A stretch of DNA of 64,000 nt from Mycocentrospora acerina. Taxonomy: Eukaryota > Ascomycota > Dothideomycetes > Pleosporales. Position numbers and translations under genes: made by a program. The notes under the pieces are model-generated. The model made no database searches. It saw nothing but the letters and a program-made list of their open reading frames with translations, and had not been told where the DNA came from. Location: positions 62,001 through 126,000 of the forward strand of contig JAKUHH010000118.1 in the NCBI GenBank assembly GCA_022701365.1. Reading direction: 5' to 3'. Positions 34,388 through 45,628 of this stretch are shown piece after piece. The first letter of the stretch is position 1. Each line of letters opens with the position of its first letter.

Positions 34388-34757
34388 GTTTGCGGCACGG
34401 CGTGACGGCTGCTCCCCATTATCCCACCAAGGCGGACGTTGAACGCTTGCTCGGCAACGTCGACGCCAAAAGTCTGGATCGTAGTGGGCAGGAAGGTAAG
34501 CAAGCCGGCGTGTGTGCGTGTGTGCCAGTGGGCGCGGCCGTGTTGATGTCGCACTTGTTGTTTGCCCTGGAAATACGGTTGCGTGCAACCAAGCCGCGCC
34601 GGAGATGGGCAACGGCTGCCGACAGGGATGGACGCGACGGGGCGCGTCTCACGCGCTTTGGTAGCGCTGATCATCCACGTCCATACCACGGCACATATAC
34701 AACAAACCAGAGCCTCAACAGCCCAGCGACACGCCAATTGCTTCCTGCAGCGAAAAT

Positions 34758-36103
34758 ATGGTCCGCAAGACACGCTCGCAGCCTGCGCCCAAAGAATCCC
34801 CCTCTGACGCCCCAGAAGCCGCCCCCACAGCCACAAAACCACTCCCTCCCAGCACCGCCAACCCACCAAAACTCTTCGTCTTGCCCAAAAACACGTCAAA
34901 GGATGCATGCATAGTGACAATTGACAACCCTGCAACTGGCACGCCATCACGTTACTATTTCTGCCCAGACAAGGGGTTCCATGAATTCACACGCATTACA
35001 GCGCCAAAGAAGAGCTGTCGCAGCTGGCTAATCAATGGCTCGTCGACTGAGGAAGCCAAGCAGGAGGAAGGAGACGGAACGCAGCTAGGAAGTGGCTATG
35101 TCACCAAAGACGCAGATCTGTTCATCGCAACACCCATCGACATACTCTTCCTCGTCTTACCCGCCCTGGCACCCAAGTCTGCAAAAGATACAAAACAACT
35201 CTTCCTCGAACTGGATGATTACCTCGACCTCCTCTCCTCCTCTTCGCCACACTGGAAACCCCTGCTCTCCCAACACCCCACACTAAAAGCCATGATCGAG
35301 AAGAAAGTCCGCACAATAAGCGACACCGTCGATGCCGGCGACGAAACAATGTACCGCCTCTCGACCCCCAAACTCCTTGCCGTCCTTGTAGCAAAAGCCA
35401 CAAGAATGGTTGCCCGCGGTCTTCCCCCATCGCTGGAGCAAAAACACATCAAAGCCGCGCTTGAAGTCCCCGTGATGAGCATCCGACGGGAAGAAAGCAC
35501 ATTAAGCGCTGTATCAACACCAGCAGCAGACGACGCAACCCCAGCAGCAGACGACGCAACCCCAGCAGCAGACGACGCAACCCCAGCAGCAGACTCTCAA
35601 ACATCAACAGTAACAACAGCCAAAACTACAACAATAACAACACCACCACCACCGACGACAACGGAACCAACAGCTCAAGAACCCATTCCCTCCAACCTCC
35701 CAGAAATAGCCCACCTCCTCCGCCTCCGCACCTCCCTCACCTACCTCACAACCACCTACCTCCCCCCATCCCTCCACTCTCTCCTCCTCCCCCCCTCCTC
35801 AGAATCCCAAACATCCTCCTCCGCCTCTCTCCTCCCCGACTTCTCCCCCCTAACCACCCACCTCACCCACATCGCCTCGCTAAAGCGCACCGCCCTCTCC
35901 CTCCGCAACATCTCAGACAACATGTCCCGCAAGCGCGCCGTCACCGAAGACGAGGAGAAGGTTGCTGAGCGCGCAGAGAAGAAGCGCAAAAAGGAAGACG
36001 AGGACAAGCGGAAGAAGAGTGAGGGGAGGGGCGTCAAGATGCTGAAAAAGGTGGATACCAGGGGGATGAAGAAGATGAGTGATTTCTTTGGGAAGAAGGC
36101 TTG

Positions 36104-36104
<1 letters not shown>
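34758..36104 (+). CDS. RNH202: Ribonuclease H2 subunit B
   Basis: An intronless 448-aa protein. RNase H2 removes ribonucleotides from DNA and RNA from R-loops; subunit B binds subunit C and connects the enzyme to PCNA. Recognisable segments are the triple-barrel N-terminal part with KGFHEFTRITAPKKS and SWLINGS, then YVTKDADLFIATPIDILFLV and the helical domain (KQLFLELDDYLDLL, YRLSTPKLLAVLVAKA). A variable linker follows that carries a 7-residue repeat. The C terminus is basic and ends in KKMSDFFGKKA. This is a PIP-box-like motif with the Phe-Phe pair but no Gln at its first position, in the same place as in animal RNASEH2B. The assignment rests on these family motifs. The (TA)n tract begins 5 bp after the stop. 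Confidence 0.9.
35520..35594 (+). repeat. 21-bp in-frame tandem repeat within RNH202
   Basis: Three perfect 21-bp units plus 12 bp of a fourth, each encoding the heptapeptide PAADDAT. It lies in the disordered linker before the C-terminal domain. Perfect identity points to recent expansion. Confidence 0.95.

Positions 36105-36109
<5 letters not shown>

Positions 36110-36135
<26 letters not shown>
36110..36135. repeat. TA dinucleotide microsatellite
   Basis: About 13 TA units immediately downstream of the RNH202 stop codon, within its likely 3' UTR. Confidence 0.9.
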
Positions 36136-36138
<3 letters not shown>

Positions 36139-36815
36139 TTCAGGCTTGGAGTTATTTTTTTATATAGAGAGAGACACATACACACGCACAGAGAGAAAAG
36201 TCAAGGATGGCTGGTCGTGTTTGTTGGATATCCTTTCGTGTTTGTTTGTTTGTATTTCGATTCAGCTAGTCTACTTAGGTATACCCCTTCACCCATCCCA
36301 CCGGCACCAGCACTTCCCGCTGCTCATGTTACTTCTGCCCGCAGATACACCTCCTACTATACTACCTCAAGCCAAGCCATGCCATGCTATGCCACACTAT
36401 TGCAACTGCACAGCACATGTCTCCATCCTTAACCCCCTACCCCTTCAAAGATTGCGCCCAAAAAATGCCCAGCACGAGGGACGCGCACCCGGTATTAAAA
36501 ACAATACCGGCATGTCCCTACCAAAAGAAAGAGAAGAAGACGAAAACCACCTCGATTACAAGTTCTGTGCTGAAGTAACAGTGGGTATCCCTTCCATCGC
36601 TGTGGAAAAAAAAACAGGCCTCCAAAATGCAAAATAACGCCAGTTCGCTCAGTAAACAAGATGCGCGAGTGTGGACAGAATATACAATCTTCGTGCAGAA
36701 TAAATGCCTTGTGACAACTTTGCGCTTGTAGACAAAGTCGACCCAAGGCATTCATTCAATCAAGCAAAACTTGTGAATATCCAACATCCATAGTGCCTCA
36801 CTTGCATCTCAACAA
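36136..36815. other. Convergent intergenic region
   Basis: The 3' flanks of RNH202 and the minus-strand S/T-P-rich gene. ORFs crossing it on both strands have no recognisable features. Confidence 0.6.
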
Positions 36816-38284
36816 CTAAGACGAAGAAGGAGGCGCGGTAAAGTGCTCGCTTCGGATCCGCTTGTCGGCTTCCCGCTCAAGAGGTTCACCAGAGCGCTTC
36901 TTGGACCCACTCGCAGAGCTACTGAAGCTGTGACTTGATTTGACGCGTGACCATGAATCAAATGAAATTTCTGAACAAATGTGAGTGACTGTTGGGGCGA
37001 GGTGGGGTGACTGATCTCCAAACATACCTCGCTTAGGCTTGCGGACAGTAGGCGGCGGCGAAGCTTCTTGTATCGGTTGGCTGTGGTACACAACACTCTT
37101 GCCCTTGCGTCGGCTCGGCGTTGCAATAAGCTCTTCAATATCAGTAACTGCTTCTTCTTCGTCTTCGTCTTCGCCGTTCTCGCGCTTTCGTTGCTTGATC
37201 TCCTCCTGGAACAAGAGGCGCGGCTTAATTGATGAACGTGTGAGCGGACGACGAGCCTCGGGACCGGCAGCGCGTTTCACTCGTACTTGCACTTCGTCTT
37301 CAAGGTCTTCGCCGTCCTCAGTATCGTCCTCTGCCTCTGATGCATTTGAGGGCGGTCCATCGTGGAACTTGCGGAAGACCTTTTTACCGCGGAAGATGTA
37401 CACCATTCCGGCGTCGCGATCAACGGCGTCGTTCATCTTCTGCGACCTCTCATCGAGTTTGCGAGACTTTTGCGGGGTAACTTTGGCCCTCTTCTTTCCT
37501 TTGCTCTTCTTGGCGACAAACGGATTATCTTCGCTGTCGTCGTGCGCAGGAATGCGCTCTTTCGAGTCGGTGAAGATTTCAATCTTCTCTGAACTTTCGC
37601 CGTTCTGTTGGGAAAAGCTTTCCAGAGTAGAGAATGTTTTCATAAGTTTGCGTGATTTGCGAGGAGTTGGCATGACCTCATCGATAGTGGCAGGGCGATT
37701 TGGAAATAGAACGCGCGCAGTAGGGCCCAATGACCCCTCGGCCTGCGCAAGCCGTTTGCGTGGAGTCTTGGCTGGAGTTGGTAGCATGCCTGGTGCTATA
37801 GTTGACAGAAAGCGACGACCAGGTGTTGGTGGGACGTGGTCAGAGTCCTACATTCATGGTTAGCCAGGGCTTAGAGTCGCGATAATATTGACGGTGGTGT
37901 TGCGCGATGCGCTAGTGGCACAGCATATGAGCAGAAAGAGCTTATGCATACATGGAATAAAGGCAGCTCCAGCTTTGGTGAACTTACAGAGTCAAATGGA
38001 GCGGGCTCGTGATGCGCACGTCGCGTTGAGCGGGGGGAGTGGTGTTTGGGTGGAGAGATTGGTGAGGTTGGAGGGGAGAGATCAAAGGCAAGGGATCGAG
38101 CAACGGGTTTTGCAATCGAGGTAGGGGTGACATCGCGCCTCGTGCGTGCTGTTGTTTGCTCGCGGTGAAGGCTTCGTTGCGCAACCCTGCTGGACCGACG
38201 CGGTGAAAATGGCTGCCAGTTATCACCGAGATGTGGCGCGGGCGGCGTGTGTACACGGCGACCAGGAGATGGAGTGCGCTCCAT
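36816..38284 (-). CDS. Uncharacterised S/T-P-rich nuclear protein
   Basis: Three exons: 38284-37988, 37847-37028 and 36970-36816, giving 423 aa with phases that join (FDS/DSD; KR/EISFDSW). I do not recognise a named domain. The protein is rich in Ser/Thr-Pro sites set in basic context: ERTPSPGRR, PPTPGRRFLS, MLPTPAKTPRKR, VMPTPRKSRK, VTPQKSRK and ATPSRRKGK. These resemble cyclin-dependent kinase sites. It also has a conserved-looking central block (GMVYIFRGKKVFRKF), several lysine/arginine clusters that could be nuclear localisation signals, and acidic tracts (EDDTEDGEDLEDE, GEDEDEEEAVTD). The composition suggests a cell-cycle-regulated nuclear protein; that is inference. It is head-to-head with DUO1, a kinetochore gene. 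The intron 3 boundaries (37027-36971) are supported by good GTATGT and TTCAG signals. Confidence 0.75.
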
Positions 38285-38749
38285 GGTTGCGTTGTTTTCT
38301 TTCCCTTTCACAATCCGGGGCAGTTGGGGGCGCGTTGTCGTGGTAATGAGGCAGGAACGGTGAACGTCCACAATCAAAACAATCCAAATTTGAGCTTAAT
38401 GTCACGGCGCCTATTCGTCTCAAGGTCCAATAGTCCAGATATTAATGCGATCTGATCAGAGGTACGTCCTGGAATGAATAGTGCGTCGTCAATGGAGTCA
38501 ATAATGGGTGGGTACGATAGGGTGCGTTGCGATAACAAAGGGTTAAGCCTGGTGTTGCGACGGGAGAGGTTGGTTGTGAGGTGGCTGGTAGGCGCTCGGG
38601 CCCTGCCAGAACACCAAACAACGACATGGGTAGTGGGGTGGAACATCAAACACGTCAAACATGCCAACACCTGTCACGTAAACATCAATTCCGTTGTTTC
38701 TCAATCAATCAAGCTTTCTTCTGAACAACGGTCGAGTTGCGACTTCATT

Positions 38750-39534
38750 ATGGATCCGCCGAATATGGACGCTTTGAACCTCTCTGATTCGGACACGGAC
38801 GACTTGTTTGATACCCCCGCGGCGCGGAAGAACAAGAAGAATGCGCATGACAAAGGCGCGGATGCAGGAGAGGGCGCAGCAGGCACAAAGACGCGGGCAA
38901 AAGAGTCGCATTATACCGCTGAAGAAGCTCGAGAGGCTGCATTGCGTAGAGAGCTAGAAAGTGTGCGAAATGTGAACAAGGTCATTGAAGGAGTAGTGGA
39001 GAGCCTGCAAAAGGCGAAAGACAACATGGAAGTAAGTTTTAAAGCAGCTGGTCTTGTGTGTAAGATTCTTAGCTGATGTTGTACCAGACGGTCTCGCGGA
39101 CTGTTCACAATGCATCCATGCTCCTGCAGACCTGGACACGAATTCTCTCGCAGACCGAGCACAATCAGCGACTCATCCTCAATCCTCAATGGCAAGGCGC
39201 GTCGCAAGACTTGGTAGAGATTGAGGAGGAGGAGGCACAGCGCAAGCACACTGCCGAACGCCGTGCCATGGAAGAACAGGCGAGAAGGGAAGCAGCAGCT
39301 CGAAAGCTGGAGGAGGATCGAAGGAGAGCAGACGCCCCAGCAAAGACCTCGACGAGAGGGAGGGGTAGAGGAACTAGACCACGTGGGGCTTCTTCTTCAA
39401 CAGCTACACCGAGCGGGCATGTCGGTGTAGGAGGGCAAACAGGACGGGGTATCAGTCGAAGTGGCTCAACAAACACACGAGCAGGAAGTGGCATTGGGCG
39501 GGGGCTTCGTGCCAGAGGAAGAGGACTGGGATAG
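38750..39534 (+). CDS. DUO1: DASH complex subunit DUO1
   Basis: Two exons, 38750-39031 and 39088-39534 (intron 56 nt), giving 242 aa. Duo1 is a subunit of the DASH/Dam1 ring that couples kinetochores to spindle microtubules. The N terminus has LNLSDSDTDDLFDTPA, followed by the core helical segment RELESVRNVNKVIEGVVESL, the end of exon 1 (QKAKDNME), and TVSRTVHNASMLLQTWTRIL from exon 2. These are the most conserved parts of the family. NPQWQGASQD and a coiled coil (QRKHTAERRAMEEQARREA) follow. The C terminus is an extended Gly/Arg-rich tail (GRGRGTRPRG, GRGLRARGRG), probably basic enough to touch microtubules or nucleic acid. The open frame runs upstream of the ATG, but 38750 fits the family start. 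Confidence 0.9.
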
Positions 39535-40106
39535 GGGCGACTGGCCTCACGCACAGTCGACTCGATCATCCTTCACAAACTACACCAAATACGACATGAT
39601 ACCCAGCCAAAGCGGCTCTCTATATTTGCTATCTTTCTGAGATCGTGTCACAGCGATGTAAACGACGTTGACTCTTTCTCTTCGCTCACCACCATCTTGC
39701 TCGCATCACCCATCATTGGAATGAGTGCAGAAGACCATATCATGCAGAGCTGCAACTGGAAGCAGCTTCCTGCGCAGGTGGCACACGACTCGGACCTTGG
39801 TTGCTCGATAGATATTGGCAGAAACTTCCCGGGTTTCCAATAGGTGGGAGATGGTGCGGGATCGTCATCTCCATCGCGTCGCGAGCCGTGTACCTAGCAG
39901 CGATAGTCCGTCCAGCGCGTCGGAAGCGCTCCTCAAAGAGGACAGGCGCTCGAAGACCCCACTCTCCCCGCCATGTATTCCACCAAGCTCACGAGATGCG
40001 CAAACGCGTATTAAATCTTCCAGTTCCCGTCCTCCTCTGCTCTTGCTCATTTTATTTCCCGAATCTTGTCAACTGAACCTCTCGCGTTATTTTGACTTTG
40101 TACACC
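39535..40106. other. Intergenic region / GAL1 5' region
   Basis: About 570 bp between DUO1 and GAL1. ORFs here overlap the GAL1 start in another frame and are not supported. It is probably the GAL1 promoter and leader. Confidence 0.6.
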
Positions 40107-41765
40107 ATGGAGGTCCCAACTGCTACGTCATTGCGCGATATCTACCCAGAAGACGCGGTCCCAGCCGAGACAAAAAGATGGGAAAGCTTGCTAGCCAGAT
40201 TCAAGGAACTCTATGGAAAGCAGGCGGATTTTGTCGCGCGGAGCCCAGGGCGTGTCAACATCATTGGCGAGGTGAGATGAATATAGAAACATTGTAAAGT
40301 CAACACAAACTCACGCAATACAGCACATTGACTATTCACTGTACGAGGTACTACCCATGGCTATCACTGCCGACTTCGTAATGGCAGTAGCTATACGACC
40401 AACAGAAGAGAAGCCACGGATACGGATAGCAAACTTGAACTCGGAGAAATTTCCCACGCGAGAGTTTGAAATCCCCGAGGGAGGAATCCCCATTGATGCG
40501 ACCGAACATGAGTGGACAAACTACTTCAAGTCTGGCCTCAAGGGTGTCTCAGAGCTGCTAAGCAAAAAGCGAGGCAAGTTTACCTCGGTTGGCATGGACA
40601 TTGTGTGCGACGGAACAGTGCCCAGTGGAGGCGGTCTTTCGAGCTCGGCATCTGTAGTGTGCACCAGCGCGCTGGCCGTCCTGGCTGCCAATGGCGAGGA
40701 CAAAGTCGACAAGAAGGAGTTGTGCGAGCTTGCTATTGTTTCTGAGCGTGCAGTCGGTGTCAATGCTGGAGGGTAAGTCGCCGCACATTCATCCACATAC
40801 AACCTAGCTAACAATGTTCTAGTATGGACCAAGCAGCTTCAGTCTTCTCCCTCCGCGGTTCTGCCCTCTACGTGTCGTTCAAGCCCAGCCTGGACTACAC
40901 CAACATCGAGTTCCCCGAAACAGATCCCGAGCTCACCTTCGTCACCGCGCAGACCTTTGTTGCTGCTGACAAGCACGTCTCCGCCCCCGTGTGCTACAAC
41001 CTGCGCGTTGTGGAATGCACATTAGCTGCTGTCTTCCTCTCCAAGGCATTTGGCCTCAAGAAAGATCTCCCAGCAGACTCGTCGCCTTTGGGTGTCAGTC
41101 TGCGCGGCTTCCATGACACATACTTTGAAGAGAAAGAAGGCATAACCGACAACACCAAGATCTCCGTCACCGACTTCGAAACACAGCTTCAAAAACTTGT
41201 TCAACACGCTGGCGACTACCTTCCCAAGGAAGAGGGATACTCACGAGAGGAAATCTGCGCCCTCCTCGGCGTCTCAGAAGATGAGTTGAATCAGCGTTAC
41301 ATGTCCAAGTTCCCCGTTCGCGCAGACAAATTCATGCTCCGCCAACGCGCCCTGCACGTCTTCACCGAAGCCCTCCGTGTCATCCACTTCCGGTCCCTCC
41401 TCGCCTCACCACCGGAGAAAAAGGACCAGGAATACCTCCAGTCTCTCGGTGACCTGATGAACGAGACACAGACCAGCTGCCGCGACATCTACGACTGCAG
41501 TTGTCCTGAACTCGATGAGCTGTGCACATTGGCGCGCGCAGCAGGTTCGTGCGGAAGCAGATTAACAGGCGCTGGATGGGGCGGATGCAGTGTCCACCTC
41601 GTACCGAAGAACAAGGTTGAGGCAGTTAAGAAGGCATGGGAGGAGAAGTACTACAGGAAGTATTTCCCTGACATCTCGGACGAGAAATTGGCGCAGGCTG
41701 TAGTGGTTAGTAAGCCAGGGAGTGGAAGCACAATCTTCAAGATCACTGGAGAGAAGCTTGTATAG
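40107..41765 (+). CDS. GAL1: Galactokinase
   Basis: Three exons: 40107-40271, 40324-40772 and 40823-41765, giving 518 aa. Galactokinase phosphorylates galactose at C-1 as the first committed step of the Leloir pathway. The galactokinase signature GRVNIIGEHIDYSLYEVLPM is rebuilt across intron 1. The GHMP ATP-binding loop GGGLSSSASVVCTSALA follows, then NAGGMDQAASVF across intron 2, carrying the catalytic Asp, and motif 3 as SRLTGAGWGGCSVHLVP near the C terminus. Length and order are those of fungal Gal1. No GAL7 or GAL10 gene lies next to it, so it is not clustered here. Introns sit exactly in conserved motifs, and their phases are certain. Confidence 0.95.
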
Positions 41766-42707
41766 AGAGTTTTAAATAGTGTAAATAAATTTTAAGTCCA
41801 TTATCAAAACTGCATGCAAGATTCCACACTAGCGACTTGAGCGGACGATATATTAAGCTCTGTCCAACACATAGACTACCATGAAAGTTTTTAAATACGA
41901 ATGGTCGCCATAAAAAGGTAGCGATTAATGATACTTTGCTACTAGATAGCTTAGCATTGTGAAATTAGGGTTGAGCTTGTGAACAAATTCAATCGTGTCA
42001 TAACCATATGGGTCTGAGCGAAAGGATGAAGGTAATCGTCGTCCACTTACTGCACCACCAAGGCTCGCTTTTCCCATTCACCATAGGTTGAAGAAACTCT
42101 GACATCCGTGGGTTACTTCCCAGCTGCAATTGACAAACTACTGCGAGTTGCGATTGGTACAGCACTGAATCATCTTGAAATGAATAGTTGTCACAAATCC
42201 ATGGATAGCTATTGAATCTTAACTGGGAAAAGCGTGTTGCGCTTGAGGAGGACATCGAGCTCATCGAGCTTCAACGTAATGAAAGCATGTGCGATGCAAA
42301 CCTAGAATCCAAAAACGAGAGAATTTACTTGACTAGTATGATCGGTTTGATGCGATCGCGCTGGAGAATAGACAGTGTTGATTTATTTAATCTTCTAGGT
42401 ACTGGGTGGTAGTGGCATACGAATTTTGAATGCATCCTGGATTAATATGGTTCGATAACTAGTTAGATGCAGTAGATGATGTTGATGAAAAATGAAATCT
42501 GCCTACAGGGTGTTGACATATGCGTATCATTTCCAGCTTAGGTTCACCAATGCAGTGAAAGTGAAGGGAAACTTGACACCACAAACCATGCCATAATCTC
42601 CTGTACGTCTGTAATCCCAAACACCTACACACCAATAATATGGTCTGCAATCTTCTAGCACCACTTACATTCCAATCTACTTGCTCCGTGTTAAACGCAT
42701 ACCTACC
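41766..42707. other. AT-rich intergenic region
   Basis: About 940 bp. A plus-strand open stretch at 42212-42412 reads like coding sequence (ALEEDIELIELQRNES) but starts at TTG and has no clear exon partners. It may be an exon of a missed or decayed gene. Confidence 0.5.
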
Positions 42708-43362
42708 ATGCATCCAGATCGCATAATCGAAGGCTTGAAACAAGGCAACGCAATTGAGCTTGAATTTGTGAAAAGGCTCCAAGAAGGGCTGACGCACATC
42801 GCTGATGGGATGAAAAAAGAGTGTCACAGCCGTAGCGACGCACTGAGTGAGTTGAGAGAGGAACTACAAGTTGTATGAGGCATCGAGAAAGGTTGTATTA
42901 TCCAGGCTGATTGTGACGTGCCAGAGGCGTGAAAAGCCAGAACACGTTGCGGTGTCGAAGCCAAACATTGAGCTCAAATGCTTCATTAAAGCCTATATCA
43001 ATGAGCAGAAATGCGCTGCAATTTCAGTCAGAAGACGGTACGAACAAGAGATGACTGCGATGGCGCAGGAGTTCAAAGTCGAATTCCAACGATGCGAGCT
43101 ATCAAGCGAATACACCATGAAGATCGAAAGAGGTGAAGAAGATCTCTTTGTGGGTACGAACGGTCTAGCAAAACAGTTGCCCATCTTGTTTGCATCCCAT
43201 TTTCATTTCGATAATGCATACCAGCACATTCAAAAACGCCGAGTTGAGAGAACCAATGAGGCCTGGGTTAGATATCAGGAGAAGTTGAGATTGATGTATG
43301 AGCACATACATGTAATGGAACGCATTGCAGAGACTGCTGGCGTAGACTTAGAAAGTACGTAA
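42708..43362 (+). CDS. Hypothetical helical protein (orphan)
   Basis: Two exons, 42708-42872 and 42925-43362, giving 200 aa. The case for a real gene is that two adjacent open frames in different phases are joined in phase by an intron of ordinary form (GTATGA donor, ACGTGCCAG acceptor, 52 nt). The product is rich in Glu, Lys and Arg, with long predicted helices (RIIEGLKQGNAIELEFVKRL; VRRRYEQEMTAMAQEFKVEF; WVRYQEKLRLMYEHIHVME). There is no signal peptide, membrane segment or domain that I recognise. A GTACGT at 43353 could be another donor, so the C terminus may differ. It stands in AT-rich DNA beside other orphan genes; lineage-specific origin is likely but unproven. Confidence 0.45.
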
Positions 43363-43760
43363 TATGGATGTTCTTATGTGGTGGGTTGGTAGTTGCCTTG
43401 ATGACGATGGGGTATGCACCAGGTCATCCTTTGTTCAAGTCAGGGTTGTGACCAGACCCTCCATTCTTTCTTTGGAAAGGCGCATTATGCTTCGGGATTC
43501 GGAGTGGCATGTCGAATGAAAGTTAAACTGAAGGGTCCTTGAACCAGGAATGAACACAACGTTGTACCAATCCGCTGCTGTGAATGCAAGACGAGAACCA
43601 TGCACACTAGCCAATCTGGTCAATTTAATGTGTATGCACAATGTGTTTTCATGGCCCACATATTGCGAAAATCAATCTCACTAAATTATCATTGGTAAGT
43701 CTCTCTGGGTTCGATATTTCAGTCCATCTTCAAAAATTTAGAGTTATCAAAAACAACAAT
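43363..43760. other. AT-rich intergenic region
   Basis: About 400 bp between two hypothetical genes. Nothing supportable was seen. Confidence 0.5.
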
Positions 43761-44467
43761 ATGCCTTCCAGTGCTGCTGAATCTACGTGGTCTTTTGAAA
43801 GCGGAGACGATGTTGTAAGTGCGCTTTCCCCCCTTCATTTCAGCATTGCCTGGTTGGTACGAATTGTGATGGTTCACCACACTAGTACCTGTTCCATATA
43901 CTATATGAAAAAGGCTGACCAAGTAATGTATCACCAGATCAATATTCGCCCTATTGACAAAGCCCATGATCATCGGGCCGTTGACAAAAAGACCCAAGAA
44001 CTGTCTACATATCCTAGATCGGACGGAAATTTGTGCAGCAGCCGTGAATTTTCCTCATCGATACTCCTAAATGGCAAATCGCGCCTGAGGAGGAGGAAGG
44101 GAGTCACAAACCTCCGCAGCACAATCAATAGACGCACATCTACCCCAACCTCCACTTCCGTCCCCTTCCTCAAAAGACCTGGATTTCTAGGCAAGATTCG
44201 TACAGGAATATTGCAGCGCTTTTCGATTCGACGAGAAACCTCACGCAATAATTCAGATGATGCTCAAGATCCCCCACTATGGATAGAAGTTCCTTCTCCA
44301 TCTCCCCTACCAAAAAACACATCGCTTGCCTCCCCAAACATTGAGATTAAAGTTTGGGACAAACAGGACGAGCTGGATGAAGGCCAACATGCAAAGCTTT
44401 TCAGGTACAGCACTGGAAAGCGCTGAATGAGGAGCTTACGTTGCTGAAGGAGAAGTTGAAGTTGTGA
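43761..44467 (+). CDS. Hypothetical basic protein (orphan)
   Basis: Proposed exons are 43761-43814, 43938-44351 and 44405-44467, giving 176 aa. Exon 1 ends at a consensus GTAAGT; intron 1 (123 nt) has a CTGAC branch-like site and ends in CACCAG, keeping phase. The middle exon encodes an Arg/Ser/Thr-rich basic stretch (GKSRLRRRKGVTNLRSTINR, FLKRPGFLGKIRTGILQRF). Two C termini are possible. Splicing a 53-nt intron with a weak GTTTGG donor gives KVQHWKALNEELTLLKEKLKL in an amphipathic helix; reading through instead ends at 44426 in FRYSTGKR. I prefer the spliced form because the helix looks like real protein, but the donor is poor. No known domain was recognised. Confidence 0.4.
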
Positions 44468-45628
44468 ATTTTTGGTATGGCATTTCCCTGCAACTTCCGA
44501 GTCGATGGCGAGAGAATAGAGAACCACTTTGGAGAAGTCTGAAGGTTTCTGGAGGACGCTACGCATGTTTTCTTCATGGGCATAGTCTACATTTCTTGGG
44601 GTTGTCGTTAGTTTGGATTTTAGGTTGGCAAAGACGGACTATCGAGCCTCATGCTTAGTCGCGAGTCGAAATGTTGGTTGCTAATGTTTGGTTATTGGAT
44701 GTCATATTGTAGAACTCTCGCCATTTTTTCATTTGAGCCTTTTCGTAGTCTGATTCTTTTTCTACTAATGGGCAAATTTCGTTTTAATCATTCAATTTCT
44801 TTTTAGCAACTGTCTTCATTGTAATTATAATTATGATATTAACCTAGATTACTCTCTGTCCCTATTCGAGTCTTCCGCTCATCAGCATCTTATACGTAGG
44901 CCCCCAAAACTATACACTATTACCATTCCTTATCGGCAGATTTTTGCGCGCCCACCCGGCGCCTGCCCTCAATTCCTTCTATTTGTTGGCAGTGACCAAC
45001 TAAATCTTACATAAAAATCATATTTGGGGGAAGATCAATCCGTGACTCGACCGTGCCCTCTACGATCTAGACACGCCTGGGCTAGGATTCCACGACTGGC
45101 GCTTGACATGCACGCGCCGCCATCACTAACATCTCGATCTCGCTTGATGTTTCCTAAGCCTCGGCTTGTTATCAAAGACAAAACGCTTTAGCGTGATATT
45201 TATCCTGCTCCCCATCGTTACATTTCCGATGTAAAGCTGAAAGCTGTTGGATCCTGAATACGCCATCGTACACATCGCTGAGACCGGAGAGTACCCTGCT
45301 GTGGCTGCCTAAGCATGAGAAGCTGCAGATACCAAATATACACAGCTGCGCAATGACAGGATCATCTTCGTGTCTGTGATTAGTGGCAGGTTCGAGATAG
45401 TCGTTGATGACAACTACGAGAGTGCGATCTCTCGTCGCCGTGGCCTGTCGACGCAGTTTGCTTAGGGGATGAAAGTAAGTTGTCTTTTAACGTTGTGACA
45501 GATCAGGAGCTGAGCTCCATTTGAGTGTTGCTGCTAGTCAGCAAAAAGGTGCAGTTTTGTTGATGATGACTCTTCTTGGTTTCATCTGGCTTTGGTTCTG
45601 AAACTTCTTGCTGCACTTCTTTTCGTAA
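44468..45628. other. AT-rich intergenic region
   Basis: About 1.16 kb with many stops on both strands. No gene, repeat or RNA signature was recognised. Confidence 0.55.

Noticed and set aside
33299..34405. 368-codon plus-strand ORF
   Set aside because: It lies antisense to MCM10, whose zinc-finger and OB-fold motifs are unmistakable. The plus reading is Ser/Arg/Leu-rich shadow sequence.
37039..37863. 274-codon plus-strand ORF
   Set aside because: Antisense to the S/T-P-rich gene; Ser-rich composition comes from the opposite strand's acidic and Lys codons.
39815..40297. 160-codon ORF over the GAL1 start
   Set aside because: Out of frame with GAL1, Ser/Arg/Pro-rich, and overlapping its certain first exon.
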